A DNA stretch of 64,000 nt from Bretschneidera sinensis (GCA_023935145.1 CM043699.1:73861138-73925137), one strand, 5' to 3'; shown: positions 33,697 through 46,150, counted from the first letter of the stretch. The notes: a model not told the origin generated them from the letters alone. Numbers and translations are program-made.

Positions 33697-35336
33697 ATCC
33701 CCAACTAGCTTATTGCTAGTCCCTAGCAGTTTAAGCGAAAACAAGAGATGAATCCTATGGTAGGAATCAAAACAAGGTAAAGCAATGCTAGTGTTAAACC
33801 AAGAGTAATTCACTTTTGTCTCAAAAATCGCACATAACACATGGCACATAGAATCATTAAATATCACTCAAGTCCAAAAATAATCCAAATATCAATCTTA
33901 AAATCGTTATTGACTCTTAACATCCATCTTACCATAATCCATTAATCAGAACATCCGGATGATTTTATGCATAACATTCGTGAATACAAGTCTTGGCCTC
34001 TAAAACATGATAAATTGCGTGACATCAATCACAAAAACAAGCTCCATATGCTTACATTTCAAACCACTCTCCACTATTGTAGAAAAATCACATTACATTG
34101 GATCAATAGGTCTTTAATAAGCTTGTAACGTTAGGCTAAGGTAAAGGTTAAGAAAGAATGGGAAGGATTCACAAGTAAAAGAACTCAATCTCTTAGCTTT
34201 AAGCACAACCACTTTTAAGCACTAGATAGCATTACTTCAACACCCAACTTTTTCAACCATTTTTCGAGCATTTTTCTCAAATCACCACTTTTCTTTTCTT
34301 TTCTTCTTTCTTTGCCATAATTCACTTTTCTCTTCTCTTTTTTTTTTCTTTTCTTTTCTTTTGTATTTTGGCATAAGACCATTCACCTCATTTTTCATTT
34401 TTTTTTCTTCTACAAACCCCAACTTATCTCCTTTAATGTACTTGGGTTGTGGTAGTGATATTTTTTCATATTTCCACCCTTACTCCTTTTAAGTGCTTAT
34501 CACAACATGTGTATAACTAAGTTCTTTTAAGAGAAAGGTAAGGATAAAATATTCTCCCTAAGCTCATAAGGGTGAGTAAATGGGCTATTCAAAGAGACAA
34601 GGCTCATATTCTTTTTCAAGAAAAGGCTCAAATAGGTGACTAGTGGTAAATATAGCAATGGTAGGTTTAACAAGCTCAGACAGTCCAAAAATGACCTATA
34701 TCATATCCTAAGTAATGTGAATTCTAGGAATTTTCCTCAAGTGGTTATCAAGTAAGTTCTAGAGCTTGTCGAGATCGCAAAAATATTCACAAAATAATCA
34801 CACATAAAATTTCTCTAAATGTTTTAGACTAATCATACAATCTTACCACAAACTAGAGTCTTAAACCAAATGAAGATTGATACTTAAATTAATTTCAAAC
34901 TGAATCAAGATTTAACTTCTTCTAACCGCTATATGGTATCTCAATTAAGCTCATATCATTGACATGTGAATTAACTCTAAGACTAACACCAAGTATGCTA
35001 AAAACAAACAAAAAGGAAAATGACACCAAACAGTTCAATGAAAAACAGTCATATGTTTCCTCCACCGCCAACTTAAAATAAGCATTGTTCTCAATGTAAA
35101 AGCAAAAGTTAAGGAAACTCCCTTTTTGACCAAAGGTGCGTGGAGTTGAAAGTTGTGCACGATCATTTGAACTGCTTCGTTTATTTGTTCCTGAAAAATA
35201 AATACGAAAATAAAACTGGAAAACAACAAAATAATAATAATAAACAAGAAAAAGAAATATGAAAAACAATAAAAATAAAAGGATACGTTGTGGGTTGCCT
35301 CCCATCAGCGCTAAGTTTTAAGTCTTCAGCCAGACA
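33697..35336 (-). other. Element D 3' non-coding region
   Basis: 1.6 kb without coding motifs between the protease end and the 3' LTR. Next to the LTR, the minus strand reads GCTAGTTGGGGAT, a weak polypurine tract. At 35289-35315 is the 'gggttgcc...cagcgct' phrase that in element C follows the integrase, so this part corresponds to C's post-integrase region. Polypyrimidine runs (34285-34410) are present on +. Confidence 0.55.
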
Positions 35337-35990
35337 CTTTTATTCCCTCCTCGAAAAACATGAGTTGGATGCACCAGCCACTACTTTGCTACAAAATTTT
35401 GTGCTTGTATGCTTTGGCGATGGCAAGGAATACTTAAAGTCCACCACATGTGGCTCAAGTGTTTTTGGTGATGCCCGTTTACTATCAGCAGTAGGGTATT
35501 TAATTCTCGCATCCATGTGACTTCTCTCAAGCAACTTCTCAAAGCATGGTTGGCAAGATGTCTTAATAAATTCCTGTGGCTTATCAAAAACATCGACAAC
35601 ATTAACAACATGGGGATAATTTGAAGAATCTTTGAACTCAAGATTATTAGGAATGAATTCCAAAGAGTTAGAATCATCTTTGATGTACTCATCCTCTTCA
35701 TGTGGCTGCCATAGGACTTGAAAAACATTTACCTCTAGAGTCCTATTTCCAAATGATAATGTCATTAGGCCGTTCCAACAATTAATGAGGGCATTGGCGG
35801 TGGTAAGGAATGGTCTTCTGAGTATCAAAGGAATTTTGGACTCCGTGTTTATAGTAGAAACAATATCTAAAACCAAAAAATCAACAGGATAATAGAAATT
35901 ATCAATTTGCAACAAAACATCTTCTACAATACCTCTTAGTTTTCTTACCGATCTATCCGTTAATTAAAGTACCACGGAGATTGGTTTGAT
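35337..35990 (-). pseudogene. Element D aspartic protease region
   Basis: The minus strand continues from Gag through ALLDLGASVNLMPYSMYLQL (36060-36000), the retropepsin active site, with a stop just after. It then gives GIVEDVLLQIDNFYYPVDFL (about 35940-35865) and IPLILRRPFLTTANALI (about 35845-35790). The remaining 130 codons are linker and end SNSCFSRRE with a stop at 35337. In relatives the flap-side motif is LGRPF; here it is LRRPF. RT should follow, but the post-integrase region follows instead. Confidence 0.75.
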
Positions 35991-37946
35991 CTCACCTAGA
36001 CCGAGCTGCAAGTACATGGAGTATGGCATGAGGTTTACACTAGCACCCAAATCTAGCAATGCTTGGCCACAAGGTTTATTTCCAATTTGGCAAGCCACCG
36101 TTGGACAGCCCGGATCTTTATATTTAGGCGGTGTCTTGTTATTAATTACAGCACTTGCTTGCTCCTTTAAGAATGCCATCTTCTTCACATTGTGCTTCCT
36201 CTTGAGTGTGCATAGATCCTTGATGACTTTAGCATAGTTGGGAATCTGTTTTATGACATGAAGAAGAGGAAGATTAATTTTAACATACTGAAGTTGTTCA
36301 AGAATCTCACCTTTTAATGCTGTATTTATCTCCTTAGGTTTAAGGAGTGCTTGAGGGAAAGGCACCGGTGGGCGATAAACATCACAGGCCTCTTGTTCCT
36401 TAGGGGCTTTATCCTTGTTGCTTACGGTATTAGGAATCAAGTGTGATGGTAGAGTGGCACCATCAATTGTCTTACCGCTGCGAGTAATTATGGCATTAGT
36501 CTCTCTAATGTTTTGATTTTTAGGATTGGAGGTTTGTGCCATATGTTGTCCCCTTGGATTAGGTTGTGGCTGTGAAGGAAACCGACCTTGTTCTTGAATC
36601 GTCAAAAAACTAGTCAACTTGGTGAGTTGACTCTTTATTACCTTTTGTTCCTCTTTGATCGCTTGTTGTTCCTCTAACAACCGTTGATTTATTTTTCCTT
36701 GATCTTCCACACTCTTGGCATGTACCTGCATAAATGACTTAAAGACATCATCCAAAGGTAAAGATTGTTGAGGTGCATTAAATGAGTTTGCTTCCGGTTG
36801 CCCTTGGGTACTAAAGTGGGCATGAAGTTGTATATCGGATCTCTAACCAAAATTAGGGTGATTCTTCCAACCGAGATTATAAGTGCTAGAGTAGGATGAG
36901 TATGGTTTGCTAGAGGGTATACCTAAAGCATTACACTCTCCCTTCATCTCAAAACAGGTTGGCCAATCCCTAAGCAAATGATCTACCCCATTACACATGA
37001 AACAAGGCTCATAGGACTCTACCCTAGCAATCGGTTTAGGGGTTCTAGTATCCTTGGTTTTTAAGGCTTCAATTTCCTTAGTTAGAACCTCTAAATGGGC
37101 TTTAAGGCTGTCCTCTTCCTTAAGTTGGTAAATCCCAGCGGGTTGATTTCTCCTAGTGCCTTCTATGGCATCTGGTTCAGTCCAAGTGTGGGCTTTTTCT
37201 GATAGGTCATCTAGGAAATCTATGGCTTGGTCGGGATCTTTTTGAAGAAAATTCCCATTGCACATCAATTCTATGAACTACCTTTCCCTACTTAGGAGTC
37301 CATCATAGAAATAGCTAATTAACCACCAACTCTCATACCCATGGTGTGGGCACGAATTCAAGAGGTCCTTGAAACCTTCCCAAACTTGATATAAGGTTTC
37401 ACTCTCCTTTTATGCAAAGTTTGAGATTTGTCTCTTGAGGTTGTTGGTCTTATGGGTTGGGAAGTGTTTTTGGAAGAAAATTCGGGTCATCTCATCCCAA
37501 CTACCTATGGACCTAGGCCTTAACGAGTACAACCAAGCCTTGGCTTTTTCCTTAAGTGAAAAAGTGAAAAACCGAAGTTTGACGGTGTCTATCATATCAG
37601 CCCTACTGTGAAAAGCAGCTACTACTTCCTCAAATTCCCTAATGTGGATATAGGGGTTTTCATTCTCAAACCCATGGAAAGTTGGTAGCAATTAGATCAT
37701 GCCCGACTTAAAATCAGGTTGTTGAACAATAGGGGGGAACATGATACATGATGGTGTGGCCGTACGGTTAGGATGCAAGTAATCTTTAAGTGTCCTAGGG
37801 GGTTGATCTTCGTGTTCACTCATTTCTTCGGGACTAGATGGATTGTCAAATAAAGGATTTGAAAAAGAATTAAATTCTGACTCTAACACAGGCCTACAAC
37901 CAAATCTACCCACAGTGTCTCTATATCTGTGCATGTGAGGTAACAA
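35991..37946 (-). pseudogene. Element D gag
   Basis: Almost open from 37946 on the minus strand, broken by a few stops (near 37692, 37410, 37269 and 36843). In order: an N-terminal leader (RTLKDYLHPNRTATPSCIMF); the gag capsid-like domain (LPTFHGFENENPYIHIREFE, LKEKAKAWLYSLRP, 37691-37410); PHHGYESWWLISYFYDGL; a knuckle-like CFMCNGVDHLLRDWPTC (about 37010-36960) with an odd spacing; a coiled coil (INQRLLEEQQAIKEEQKVIK, about 36690-36630); and the LEQLQYVKINLPLLHVIKQI segment (about 36290-36230) before protease. The order matches element C, so C and D are related at family level. Confidence 0.8.
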
Positions 37947-38115
37947 AATAATAAAAATACTATAAAAAAGAAAGAGTAAAATAAAATAAATTAATGCAGC
38001 AAGATAAAAGAAGAAACGAAGTTACCGCTTTTACAGCTGCTGAAAAGAAAAACTATTTACAGTTCTTCTGCCATCATGTCAAAAGTTGACAATCTTCCTT
38101 GTACTTAAGCGCGTT

Positions 38116-38133
38116 TCCTCGGCAACGGCGCCA
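38116..38133 (-). promoter_or_regulatory. Element D primer-binding site (tRNA-Asp)
   Basis: The minus strand reads TGGCGCCGTTGCCGAGGA, one mismatch from the tRNA-Asp complement, 5 bp inside the 5' LTR end at 38139. Confidence 0.88.
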
Positions 38134-38138
38134 AAATT

Positions 38139-39596
38139 TGATTATGCCCAAAGTATAACGCGGTTATTTGTAGTACAGCTTTGGGGTGTCGATTCCACAG
38201 GGAAACAAGTTACTTACAGAAGAAGGTGTAAACTTGAACACAAACAATAAAATATTGATTGAAAGAATCTGAATTGTTGATTTTATGAAAATTATGTTAA
38301 TGATTGAATAATATAATAAAGAAACGAAAAGGTTCCGGAAATCCTCCCTAGGTTCGTTGCCCTAATCCCAACTTGATTCAGTTGTTTTTATCTCGATTGC
38401 AAGTTTCACATCCCAAACACGCAATCGAAAAATATTCGATTAAAGTGCATTTATAAATCCTAATGTAATTGTTATGAAATCTTCTTTACTTTCAAGCACA
38501 CATGACCTAACTTATAAATTATCAAGAGACGACGATATATCTAAACGAAAATACCGCAGCAATGGACAAATCTATAAAAGAGATCTACCGGACTCAATCA
38601 CATCCAAACAGGTACACATAAGAAAAGCATGACTGAACTTATATGGAAAAGAAGCATGCAATCACCGGAGTAATAATAAATCTACTAATTAAATTAAGAA
38701 TAAAAATTACAATGTTTAACGAAAATAATATCCAACTACAACCGAATCAAATAAAGAAAAATAAGAACAACTACACCTAGGGATTCATCCCTTCACCTTG
38801 CTTGGAGACTAGCCAGTTATAGGGCTCATGCTTCTTTGAGTTGCCTTCGGCCTCTCAACGATCATCCTCAGCTTGTCCTCCAAATTTATACTTTTGGATT
38901 GCTCCTAAAGGCCCTCTGGAGTCACTCTCTAATGATTTCAGATGAGCTCCGATTGATTCCCAAAGCTGAAGTGGAGTGGGTCTTATATAGGCAAATACCA
39001 CGAGTGCAATGTGTTTCCAATCTAATGTGGGATATAGAAATGTGTTTCTAACTGATGTGGGATGTGGGATTTAAGCTTTCACATGCCCTTCACGCTGAAA
39101 TCCCGCACAGCCCACACAGCCTGACCTTTGTCTACTAAAACTGCTATAACTTTTTCTAGAAAAATCATTTTTACGAACCGTAAAATTCTCTAGAAAATAG
39201 ACTTCCGGATCTTTCTAAGCATATAGCTCATCTCCTACTTCTTCTTGTATCAATATAGTTTAATTTGCAAAGATGATTGATCTGTACGGGTAATTCTAGC
39301 AATTTAGTGAAACACCTTTCTAGTGCGGGCAGCAGCTGTTGCTCTTTTAAGCCCTTCATCTTGTCCTTCTGGAAGCATTCCTTCACTCCAGTATGCCTCG
39401 AGTCTTTGTGCTTCAAGCAATGATAACTTTTCCTCATTTTTTGAGTTTAAAGTGCCTGAAAATGCACCGAAATAGATCAATGATCCAAGAATGATACTTT
39501 AGAGTTGTTAACGTATAAAAGTGAAATTAAAACCTAGATCAACCCTAAAATGCTAATAATTTAGTACTGTTAAAGTGCATTTTATGACTCTCATCA
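38139..39596 (-). repeat. Element D 5' LTR
   Basis: Pairs with 32204-33696. TATATAAG (minus) at 38982-38989. Single 186-bp module at 39088-39273. Ends TCATCA before GGCAC. Confidence 0.85.
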
Positions 39597-39601
39597 GGCA
39601 C

Positions 39602-40230
39602 ACATGCTTTAACCTTTAGTTGGGTTTGTGAGACATGTTAAAAATGTATAGGATCACTAAGGAATGATCAAGGGCCATGGTTGATTGGTCATCAAGATCT
39701 AAGGGTGGATGTTGACCCTCAAGATTGGACAAGAAGTTGGTGCACTATATAAAGGGTCACCTAGCTTCATTCTCAACAACAATGTGACATAACTTGTGAT
39801 AAAAAATGAGAGAATTGTAAAGAGTGCAAAGACACAGAACAAGAGAGACTCATTTATAAGACTGGTTGTCTAGAAGAGTGAGTAGAATAGAAAGGGGATT
39901 GAAGGGCTTGTAAAGGGAATTTTCTTAGGAAAATTCCAGGGTTAGTTCTTATCACTTTCTGTTTCTTCCTCTTCTTCTTTGTTTCTTCAAGAACTTAGAC
40001 TTCTTGGAGAGGGGTTGCTGTGATTGTAAAAGAACCATTGATTTAGTGCAGAGAGTTCAGAGGAACTCACGGGGACGTAGGCTATTGCCAAACCTAAATA
40101 ACAAATCACTTGTCTTCTTTCTTTCATTAATTTCTGTTCCTGTTTCCGATTCCTAATCTTTACAAGTCATTCTAGACTTGGGTGTTTGGAAGATCACCAC
40201 CTGGGCATCTTGTCAAGGTGATTTCCAACA
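39602..40230 (+). repeat. Element G 5' LTR, second part, with TATA box
   Basis: Continues the LTR after the D insertion and matches 44880-45501. TATATAAAGG at 39746-39755 is the likely TATA box. The LTR ends ATTTCCAACA at 40230. Confidence 0.85.
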
Positions 40231-40465
40231 GTGGTATCAGAGCTTTGGTGAGAAGTTATCGGAGCAAGAACAGGAAGGTGACGGAGTCAAGACTCCAAGA
40301 ATCAAAGATAAACTCTTGGGTGATTCAAACGGTGTAAAGATCAAGATCAGATCATGTTCTTGAAAGTGATTCAAGAACGGTGTTAAGATCCATCTTCGAT
40401 CGTGTTCTTCAGGATGAAGAAAGCATTTATGGGTATTGCATAAATCTGGGATTTTCTCTGCAAAG
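40231..40465 (+). promoter_or_regulatory. Element G primer-binding site and leader
   Basis: GTGGTATCAGAGC at 40231-40243 matches the initiator tRNA-Met complement used by copia elements. The leader then has two diverged copies of a 'agatcaagatcagatcatgt' phrase (about 40337 and 40386) before the gag start. Confidence 0.8.
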
Positions 40466-41230
40466 ATGGCTTCAAATTTCTGTGTTGAGAAGTTCGATGG
40501 AAAGGGAGACTTTACCCTTTGGAAGCGGAAGATCAAGGTGGTTCTTATTGAACAGAAAGTGGACTTGGCTATTGGAGAAGATGATACTTTTCCAGTAAGT
40601 ATCATGGAGGACTAGTGGGTTGAGATGAAGAAGATGGCATACAGTACAATCTTCTTACACATATCGGATAGTGTCACAAGGGAGTGCGGAGACTCGGAAG
40701 ATCTTGCTGTCATATGGAAGAAACTAGATGAGTTGTTTCTTACCAAAACTCTCCCTAACAAGATTTATCTTCTTAAAAGAATCTTTGCTTTTAAAATGGA
40801 TCCTAATAAAGAGTTGCAAGATAATCTTGATGTCTTTAATAAACTAGTTCAAGATTTGGCTAGTTGTAGTATTAAATTCCTGGATGAACAATTAGCTGTT
40901 ATGTTATTAAATTCTCTTCCTGATTTCTTTGATAATTTGATTAATGCTATTGAGTATGGAAAAGATACTTTAACCAAGGAGATTGTGATCAATGCCATAA
41001 GGGCTCATGATTTCAAAGCCAAGATGAGGGAAGCATCAAGTGGAGAAGGGCTATTCATTAGAGGAAGGCCAGTAACTCGGAATGGCAGTAGCATTCATGG
41101 CAACTACCGGTAGAAATCAAGAGGTAGAGGGTAGAGCCATGGGAGATCTCATTCTAAATCAAGATTTGGAGGAAAGAGATGCTTCTATTGCAACAAGAAG
41201 GGCCATTTCAAGAAAGATTGCAAGAAGAAG
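40466..41230 (+). pseudogene. Element G gag (copia)
   Basis: ATG at 40466 begins MASNFCVEKFDGKGDFTLWK, typical of copia Gag (UBN2 family). A single frame runs to 41230 with stops at 40613-40615, 41111-41113 and about 41132. It includes LFLTKTLPNKIYLLKRIFAF, LAVMLLNSLPDFFDNLI, and near the end a CCHC zinc knuckle, CFYCNKKGHFKKDC (about 41180-41222). At 41111 the element F copy has Trp, so TGG-to-TAG explains that stop. Confidence 0.85.
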
Positions 41231-42690
41231 ATGCGGGATGAGAGAAGAAGCCATACCAACAATGGAGAGGTTTTGGTTGCCAATGGAGAACAGCAAGATG
41301 ATGTTCTTGTTGTGTGCTCAAATGTGAGCAGGAGGCAAGGCAGCAAAAAATGGATTCTAGATTCTAGGTGCACTTATCCCATGTGCCTTCACAAGGAATG
41401 GTTCAAGAATTTCAAGGAGATCAATGATGGAAGGGTCTTCTTAAGGAATGACAATTCTTGCCAAGTGAGGGGGATAGGAGACATCCAGTTGATGATGTTT
41501 GATGGAGTCACAAGACTTCTGCGAAATGTGAGGTATCTTTCGGATTTGAAGAGGAATTTGATCTCATTAGGGCAGCTGGATTTCATAGGCTACACATGCA
41601 AAGTAGAGGGAGAAAATATCAAGGTGGCCAAGGGATCTTTGGTAGTAATCAAAGCAGCAATAAAGGATGGACTCTATAAGATGATCAGAGAGATAGAAAT
41701 CAATGATCAAGTAGCAAGCTTGATGGCTGAGATGGATAGGGAAGCCCTTTGGCACACTCCCTTTGGACACATGAGCGAAAAGAGCCTGCAAGTTCGTAGT
41801 AAGGATGGTCTACTTGGAGGAGACAAAGTAGAGAAATTGGATTTCAGCGAGTGTTGCGTTCTTAGGAAGCAATACCGGAGTGCATAAGTCTAAAGGCATT
41901 CTTAACTACATTCATTCGGACCTTTGGGGACCAGCAAGAACACCAACATAGGGAGGTAACTTTTAATTTTTGTCTTTAATTGATGATTATTCAAGAAAGG
42001 TTTGGGTTTATTTGCTTAAAAATAACTCAGATGCATTGAATAAATTTGTCGTGTGGAAAAGGTTGCTGGAGACTCAAACGGGTAGGGTAGTTAAGGCTTT
42101 ACGAACCGATAATGGCTTAAAATTTTGTAATAAGGATTTTGATGAATTCCGTGAATTAAATGGCATTCTAAGACATAGAACGGTTGTGAAAACCCCTCAG
42201 CAAAATGGAGTTGCTAAGAGGATGAATATAACCCTTATGGAAAAGGTTAGATGCATGTTAATTGGGTCCGATTTACCACAATATTTTTGGGGAGAAGCTG
42301 TGTCTACAGCTGCATACTTGGTTAATAGATCACCCTTTAGGGCTTTAGACCTTAAGACTCCCATGGAGATGTGGAGTGGAAAACCCCCTGAGTTGAGCAA
42401 CCTTAGGACTTTTGGGTGTGCTGTATATGCACATCAAAAGGATGATAAACTTAACCCAAGGTCTAAAAAATTGTGTTTCTAGGGTATGGTGATGGGGTTA
42501 AGGGGTATAGGTTGTGGTCCTTAGAACCAAAAGGAATGAAACTCATTATAAGTAGGGATGTTATTTTTAATGAGTTGTTATTTCCCTACTTGGAGAAAAC
42601 TAACCCTGTAGGGGCTAATGAGCAAACCAGTCCAGAATTTGTGGAGCATCGCATCGAGGAGAATTTGGTTCAGGTAGAGCAAGGAAAGTA
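41231..42690 (+). pseudogene. Element G protease and integrase
   Basis: Still in the gag frame, the protease region reads WILDSRCTYPMC at about 41350-41385. Relatives have Asp-Ser/Thr-Gly, so the active-site Gly is replaced by Arg. The GAG pre-integrase zinc region (LWHTPFGHMSEKSLQ ... CCVLRKQ) follows to 41887, where about 15 bp are missing and the frame shifts by one. The integrase core is 41970-42482: LIDDYSRKVWVYLL, LRTDNGLKF, then QQNGVAKRMN, where the third catalytic residue Glu is Lys. The C-terminal GYGDGVKGYRLW region follows to 42690. Both enzyme active sites are therefore damaged. Confidence 0.85.
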
Positions 42691-42839
42691 AGAGGGTTCG
42701 GACCAGGTAGATCCCATTGATGAAGGCTAAGCTCAAGAAACTCATGAGGAGGCTGAACTAGAAGGGGTTGATGCAGCAAGTCAGAATAACCACCAGTTCA
42801 CAAGGGATTGGGAAATGAGGGTTGTTAGACCACCTTTGA

Positions 42840-43560
42840 GATATGAGTTTACGGATGCTAATGTAGCAACTCTTTGGACAAAAGGAGAGATTGAGCCAGA
42901 AATTTACATGGATGCCATGAAATGTAAGGATTCGTCAAAGTGGCAGCTAGCTATGGAGGAAGAAATGGATTCTTTGAGGAAGAACATCTCTTAGGAATTG
43001 GTGCCCAAACTAAAAAAATAGAGAGTTGTGGATTGTAGATGGATCTACAAGATCAAAGAAGGGAATACTCCAAGAGATGAAGTCTGGTATTAAGCTAGGC
43101 TGGTGGCAAAGGGGTTCACATAAAAAGAAGGCATAGATTTCTTTGAAATCTTCTCACCAGTTGTGAAGTACAAGACGATACGAATATTATTAGCATTGGT
43201 GGTCCAATTCAATTGAGAAATCAAGCAAATGGATGTGAAGACAACGTTCTTACATGGAGGGCTTGATGAGACCATCTACATGAGGCAACCCGAAGGCTAT
43301 GAGGAAGAAAAGCAGGGAGATTTGGTGTGCAAATTGAAGAAATCTCTCTATGGCCTGAAGCAATCACCTCGACAATGGAATAAGAGGTTTGATTCCTTTA
43401 TAATCAGCTTGGGTTTCATGAGGAGCTACTATGATTTGTGCTTATACTACAAGGCGTAGAAGGTTGAGGAAGTGGTGATCATCCTCATCTATGTTGATGA
43501 CATGTTGCTGGTCGGGAGCATCATGGAAAGGATAAGGAAATTGAAGGCTTAACTTAGTGA
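42840..43560 (+). pseudogene. Element G reverse transcriptase
   Basis: Copia RT text with many stops: YMDAMKCKDSSKWQLAMEEE (about 42906-42965), KQMDVKTTFLHGGLDETIYM (about 43224-43283, the MDVKTAFL-type motif), KLKKSLYGLKQSPRQWNKRF (about 43333-43392), and the catalytic YVDD in IYVDDMLLVG at about 43487-43516, intact. Stops lie at about 43019, 43216 and 43457. Confidence 0.85.
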
Positions 43561-44340
43561 GGAGTTTGAGATGAAGGATCTAGGCCATGCATAGAAGATC
43601 TTTGGGATATGTATCATCTGGGAAAGGGAGAGAAACAGATTGAAGATCTCTCAAACTTCCTTTATAGAAAAGATGATATCTAAGTTCTCTATGGAAGATA
43701 GCAAACCAGTGAAGGTTTCCCTTGCTGGTTGTTTCAAGTTCTCCAGCGATCAATGTTTGAGATTGGAGGCGGAGAAGAAAGAAATGGAAAAATTCCCTTA
43801 CTCTAGCGTTGTTGGTTCTATTACGTTCACCATGGTAAACACTAGACCTGATATTGGTTATGCAATAAGTGTTCGCAACAGGTTTATGAATAATCCCGGA
43901 AAGGAGCATTGGCTTGAGATGAAGTGGTTGCTGAGGTACTTGAAGGGAAGACCAGATGTGGGGCTGATTTATGAGAAGAGGGGTGAGTCCATCTGCCTTG
44001 AAGGTTATTCAGATTTGGACTATGGAGCAGACCGGGATAAAAAAAGATATATTATCTCCTACTTCTTCAACTTAAACGGATGTTGTGTAAGTCGGAAGGC
44101 TCAGCTGTAGCTTGTGGTAGCACTCTCAACAACCGAGACTGAGTACATAGCAGCAACGAAAGCCATAAAGGAGGCTATATGGTGCAAAGGGTTGTTAGAA
44201 GAGTTGAAGGTACTAGAGGAGCAGGTTGTGGTGTATTCGGATAGCCAAAGTGCATTGCATTTGTGCAAAAATCCAGTGTTCCATGAGAGGACAAAGCACA
44301 TGGATGTTCAGTATCATTTCATTTGATAAAATGTTATGGA
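43561..44340 (+). pseudogene. Element G RT connection and RNase H
   Basis: PYSSVVGSITFTMVNTRPDI (43796-43855) and HWLEMKWLLRYLKG (43909-43950) are the RT thumb/connection. RNase H shows GYSDLDYGADRDKKR (first Asp kept), then STTETEYIAATKAIKEAIW (Glu kept) and VVVYSDSQSALHLCKNP (Asp kept), to TKHMDVQYHFI at 44326. Stops at about 43550, 44108 and 44324. Confidence 0.85.
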
Positions 44341-44527
44341 ATGATGCATTCATGTGGACAATATAGCCACTTAGGAAAATCCTACAGATTTAGGAACCAA
44401 GGTCCTACTTCTAAGTAAGTTCAATCATTGCCTTGGACTACTTAGGATTGGAGTCGGTTGATTGATGACTCAAGATAAGTTTGGATCCTGAAGTTCTCTG
44501 CATAATGGTTCGAGTTTAAACGCTTAG

Positions 44528-44541
44528 ACAAAGGTAGAGAT
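44528..44541 (+). promoter_or_regulatory. Element G polypurine tract
   Basis: ACAAAGGTAGAGAT directly before the 3' LTR start at 44542; the same tract precedes the F 3' LTR at about 49998-50011. Confidence 0.75.
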
Positions 44542-45501
44542 TGTTAGTATTTGACTAAGGTTTAAACATGGCTAAGGTTTAAACAAGGTTGGAAAAGGTT
44601 TGAAGAAGTTCAAGCATCAAGCCTCAGCACACTAGTAGTGTGCCTCAGCATGCAAGCAACAAAAAGGGTCCAGCAAAATGAGTGTGCGCACTAGGTCAGG
44701 CCATGACCCTCCCTAGTCCAGGCCATGGTGCCCAACAAAGAGGAGGGCTAGAGGAAGGGCCAGGCCGCAGCGCCCCCTCCTCCAGGCCACGATGCCCAGA
44801 AAGTGGTGAATTGGTGTTTTGCCTTGAGCCGCGTCGCCTCCTGTTTCAGGCCGCACCTTCAGGCACACTAAGGCACACATGCTGTAGCCTTTACTTGGGT
44901 TCGTTAGACATGTTTAAAATACATAGGATCACTAAGGAATGATCAAGGGCCGTGGTTGATTAGTCATCAAGATCTAAGGGTGGATATTGACCCTCAAGAT
45001 TGGATAAGAAGTTGGTGCACTATATAAAGGGTCACCTAGCTTCATTCTCAACAACAATGTGACATAACTTGTGATTAAAAGTGAGAGAATTGTAAAGAGT
45101 GCAAAGACACAGAACAAGAGAGACTCATTTGTAAGGCTGGTTGTCTAGAAGAGTGAGTAGAATAGAAAGGGGATTGAAGGGCTTGTAAAGGGAATTTTCT
45201 TGGGAAAATTCCAAGGTTAGTTCTTATTAGTTACTGTTTCTTCTTCTTCTTTGTTTCTTCAAGAGCTTAGACTGATTGGAGAGGGGTTGTTGTGATTGTA
45301 AAAGAACCATTGATTTAGTGCAGAGAGTTTAGAGGAACTCACGGGGACGTAGGCTATTGCCGAACCTCGACAACAAATCGCTTGTCTTCTTTCTTTCATT
45401 GATTTCTGTTCTGTTTCCAATTCCTAATCTTTATAAGTCATTCTAGTCTTGGGTGTTTGGAAGATCACCACCTGGGCATCTTGTCAAGGTAATTTCCAAC
45501 A
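44542..45501 (+). repeat. Element G 3' LTR
   Basis: 960 bp, TGTTAGTATTTG to TTTCCAACA, TATATAAAGG at 45021-45030. It is uninterrupted and shows where D inserted in the sister LTR (44875-44880). Confidence 0.88.
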
Positions 45502-45506
45502 ATTAC

Positions 45507-46150
45507 TTAGACTCTTAGAGAGCCATTGGTCTTTGGTTCTTGAGATCTAAGGGTGGAGATTGATCTCTAAGATTGGATGAGGAAGTCATTACCCTATATA
45601 AAGGGTCATCTATGAGCCATTTAATGATGATGTAAGGTGAGCGTCCAGGTGATGTGAATGTGCATAACATGTGTGAAACAGAACATGTGAATGTGTGTGA
45701 AATAAATCACATGGTGTGTGAGAGTGCAAAGACACAAAACACACAAGAAAGACTCATTATAGAGAGGCTTGTTGATTAGAGAGAGATTAGTATAGATTGG
45801 GGATTCAAAGGCCTTGTAAGTGGAATTTTCTTGGGGAAAATTCCAGGGAAACTTAAGACCTTATCACTTTCTTTTTCTTTTCTTTCGTTCTTCAATAACG
45901 GTGTTAAGATCAAGATTAGATCGTGTTCTTGAAGAGGTGTTGCTGTAATTGTAAGAACTTATTGATTTAGTGCAGAGAGCTCGGAGGAGCTCACGGGGAT
46001 GTAGGCACATTATCGAACCTCGATAAAAATTGCTTGTGTTCTTTCTTTGATTGGTTTGATTCCTGTTTTGTTTCGGTGTTATTACAAGTCATTCAAGACT
46101 TGGGTGTTTGGAAGATCACCATCTGGGCATCTTGAGGGTGATTTCCAATA
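45507..46150 (+). repeat. Element F 5' LTR, second part, with TATA box
   Basis: Matches 50300-50947. TATATAAA at 45595-45602. Ends ATTTCCAATA at 46150 (CAACA in the 3' copy). Confidence 0.85.

Larger units (their letters stand above)
32204..39596 (-). mobile_element. Ty3/gypsy element D (tRNA-Asp primed), gag-protease only, inserted in the 5' LTR of G
   Basis: LTRs at 32204-33696 and 38139-39596 differ at roughly 11 sites in the first 250 bases, so about 95% identical there. Perfect target duplication GGCAC (32199-32203, 39597-39601). tRNA-Asp primer site at 38116-38133. The 4.4-kb interior on the minus strand encodes Gag and protease and then non-coding DNA; there is no RT, RNase H or integrase. 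It is the innermost insertion of the nest and has the most open reading frames of any gypsy element in the window. Confidence 0.85.
31852..45501 (+). mobile_element. Ty1/copia element G (Tork-like), inserted in the 5' LTR of F
   Basis: LTRs start TGTTAGTATT and end TTTCCAACA (5' LTR 31852-32203 plus 39602-40230; 3' LTR 44542-45501). Target duplication ATTAT (31847-31851) and ATTAC (45502-45506). Interior 40231-44541 encodes a near-complete copia polyprotein with many stops. G and F are sister elements: their Gag and integrase texts are largely the same. Confidence 0.85.

Noticed and set aside
34922..35305. Phe/Tyr-rich 127-codon frame on - resembling a membrane protein
   Set aside because: It lies in the non-coding 3' region of element D; hydrophobicity comes from AT-rich runs, and an overlapping frame is equally open.
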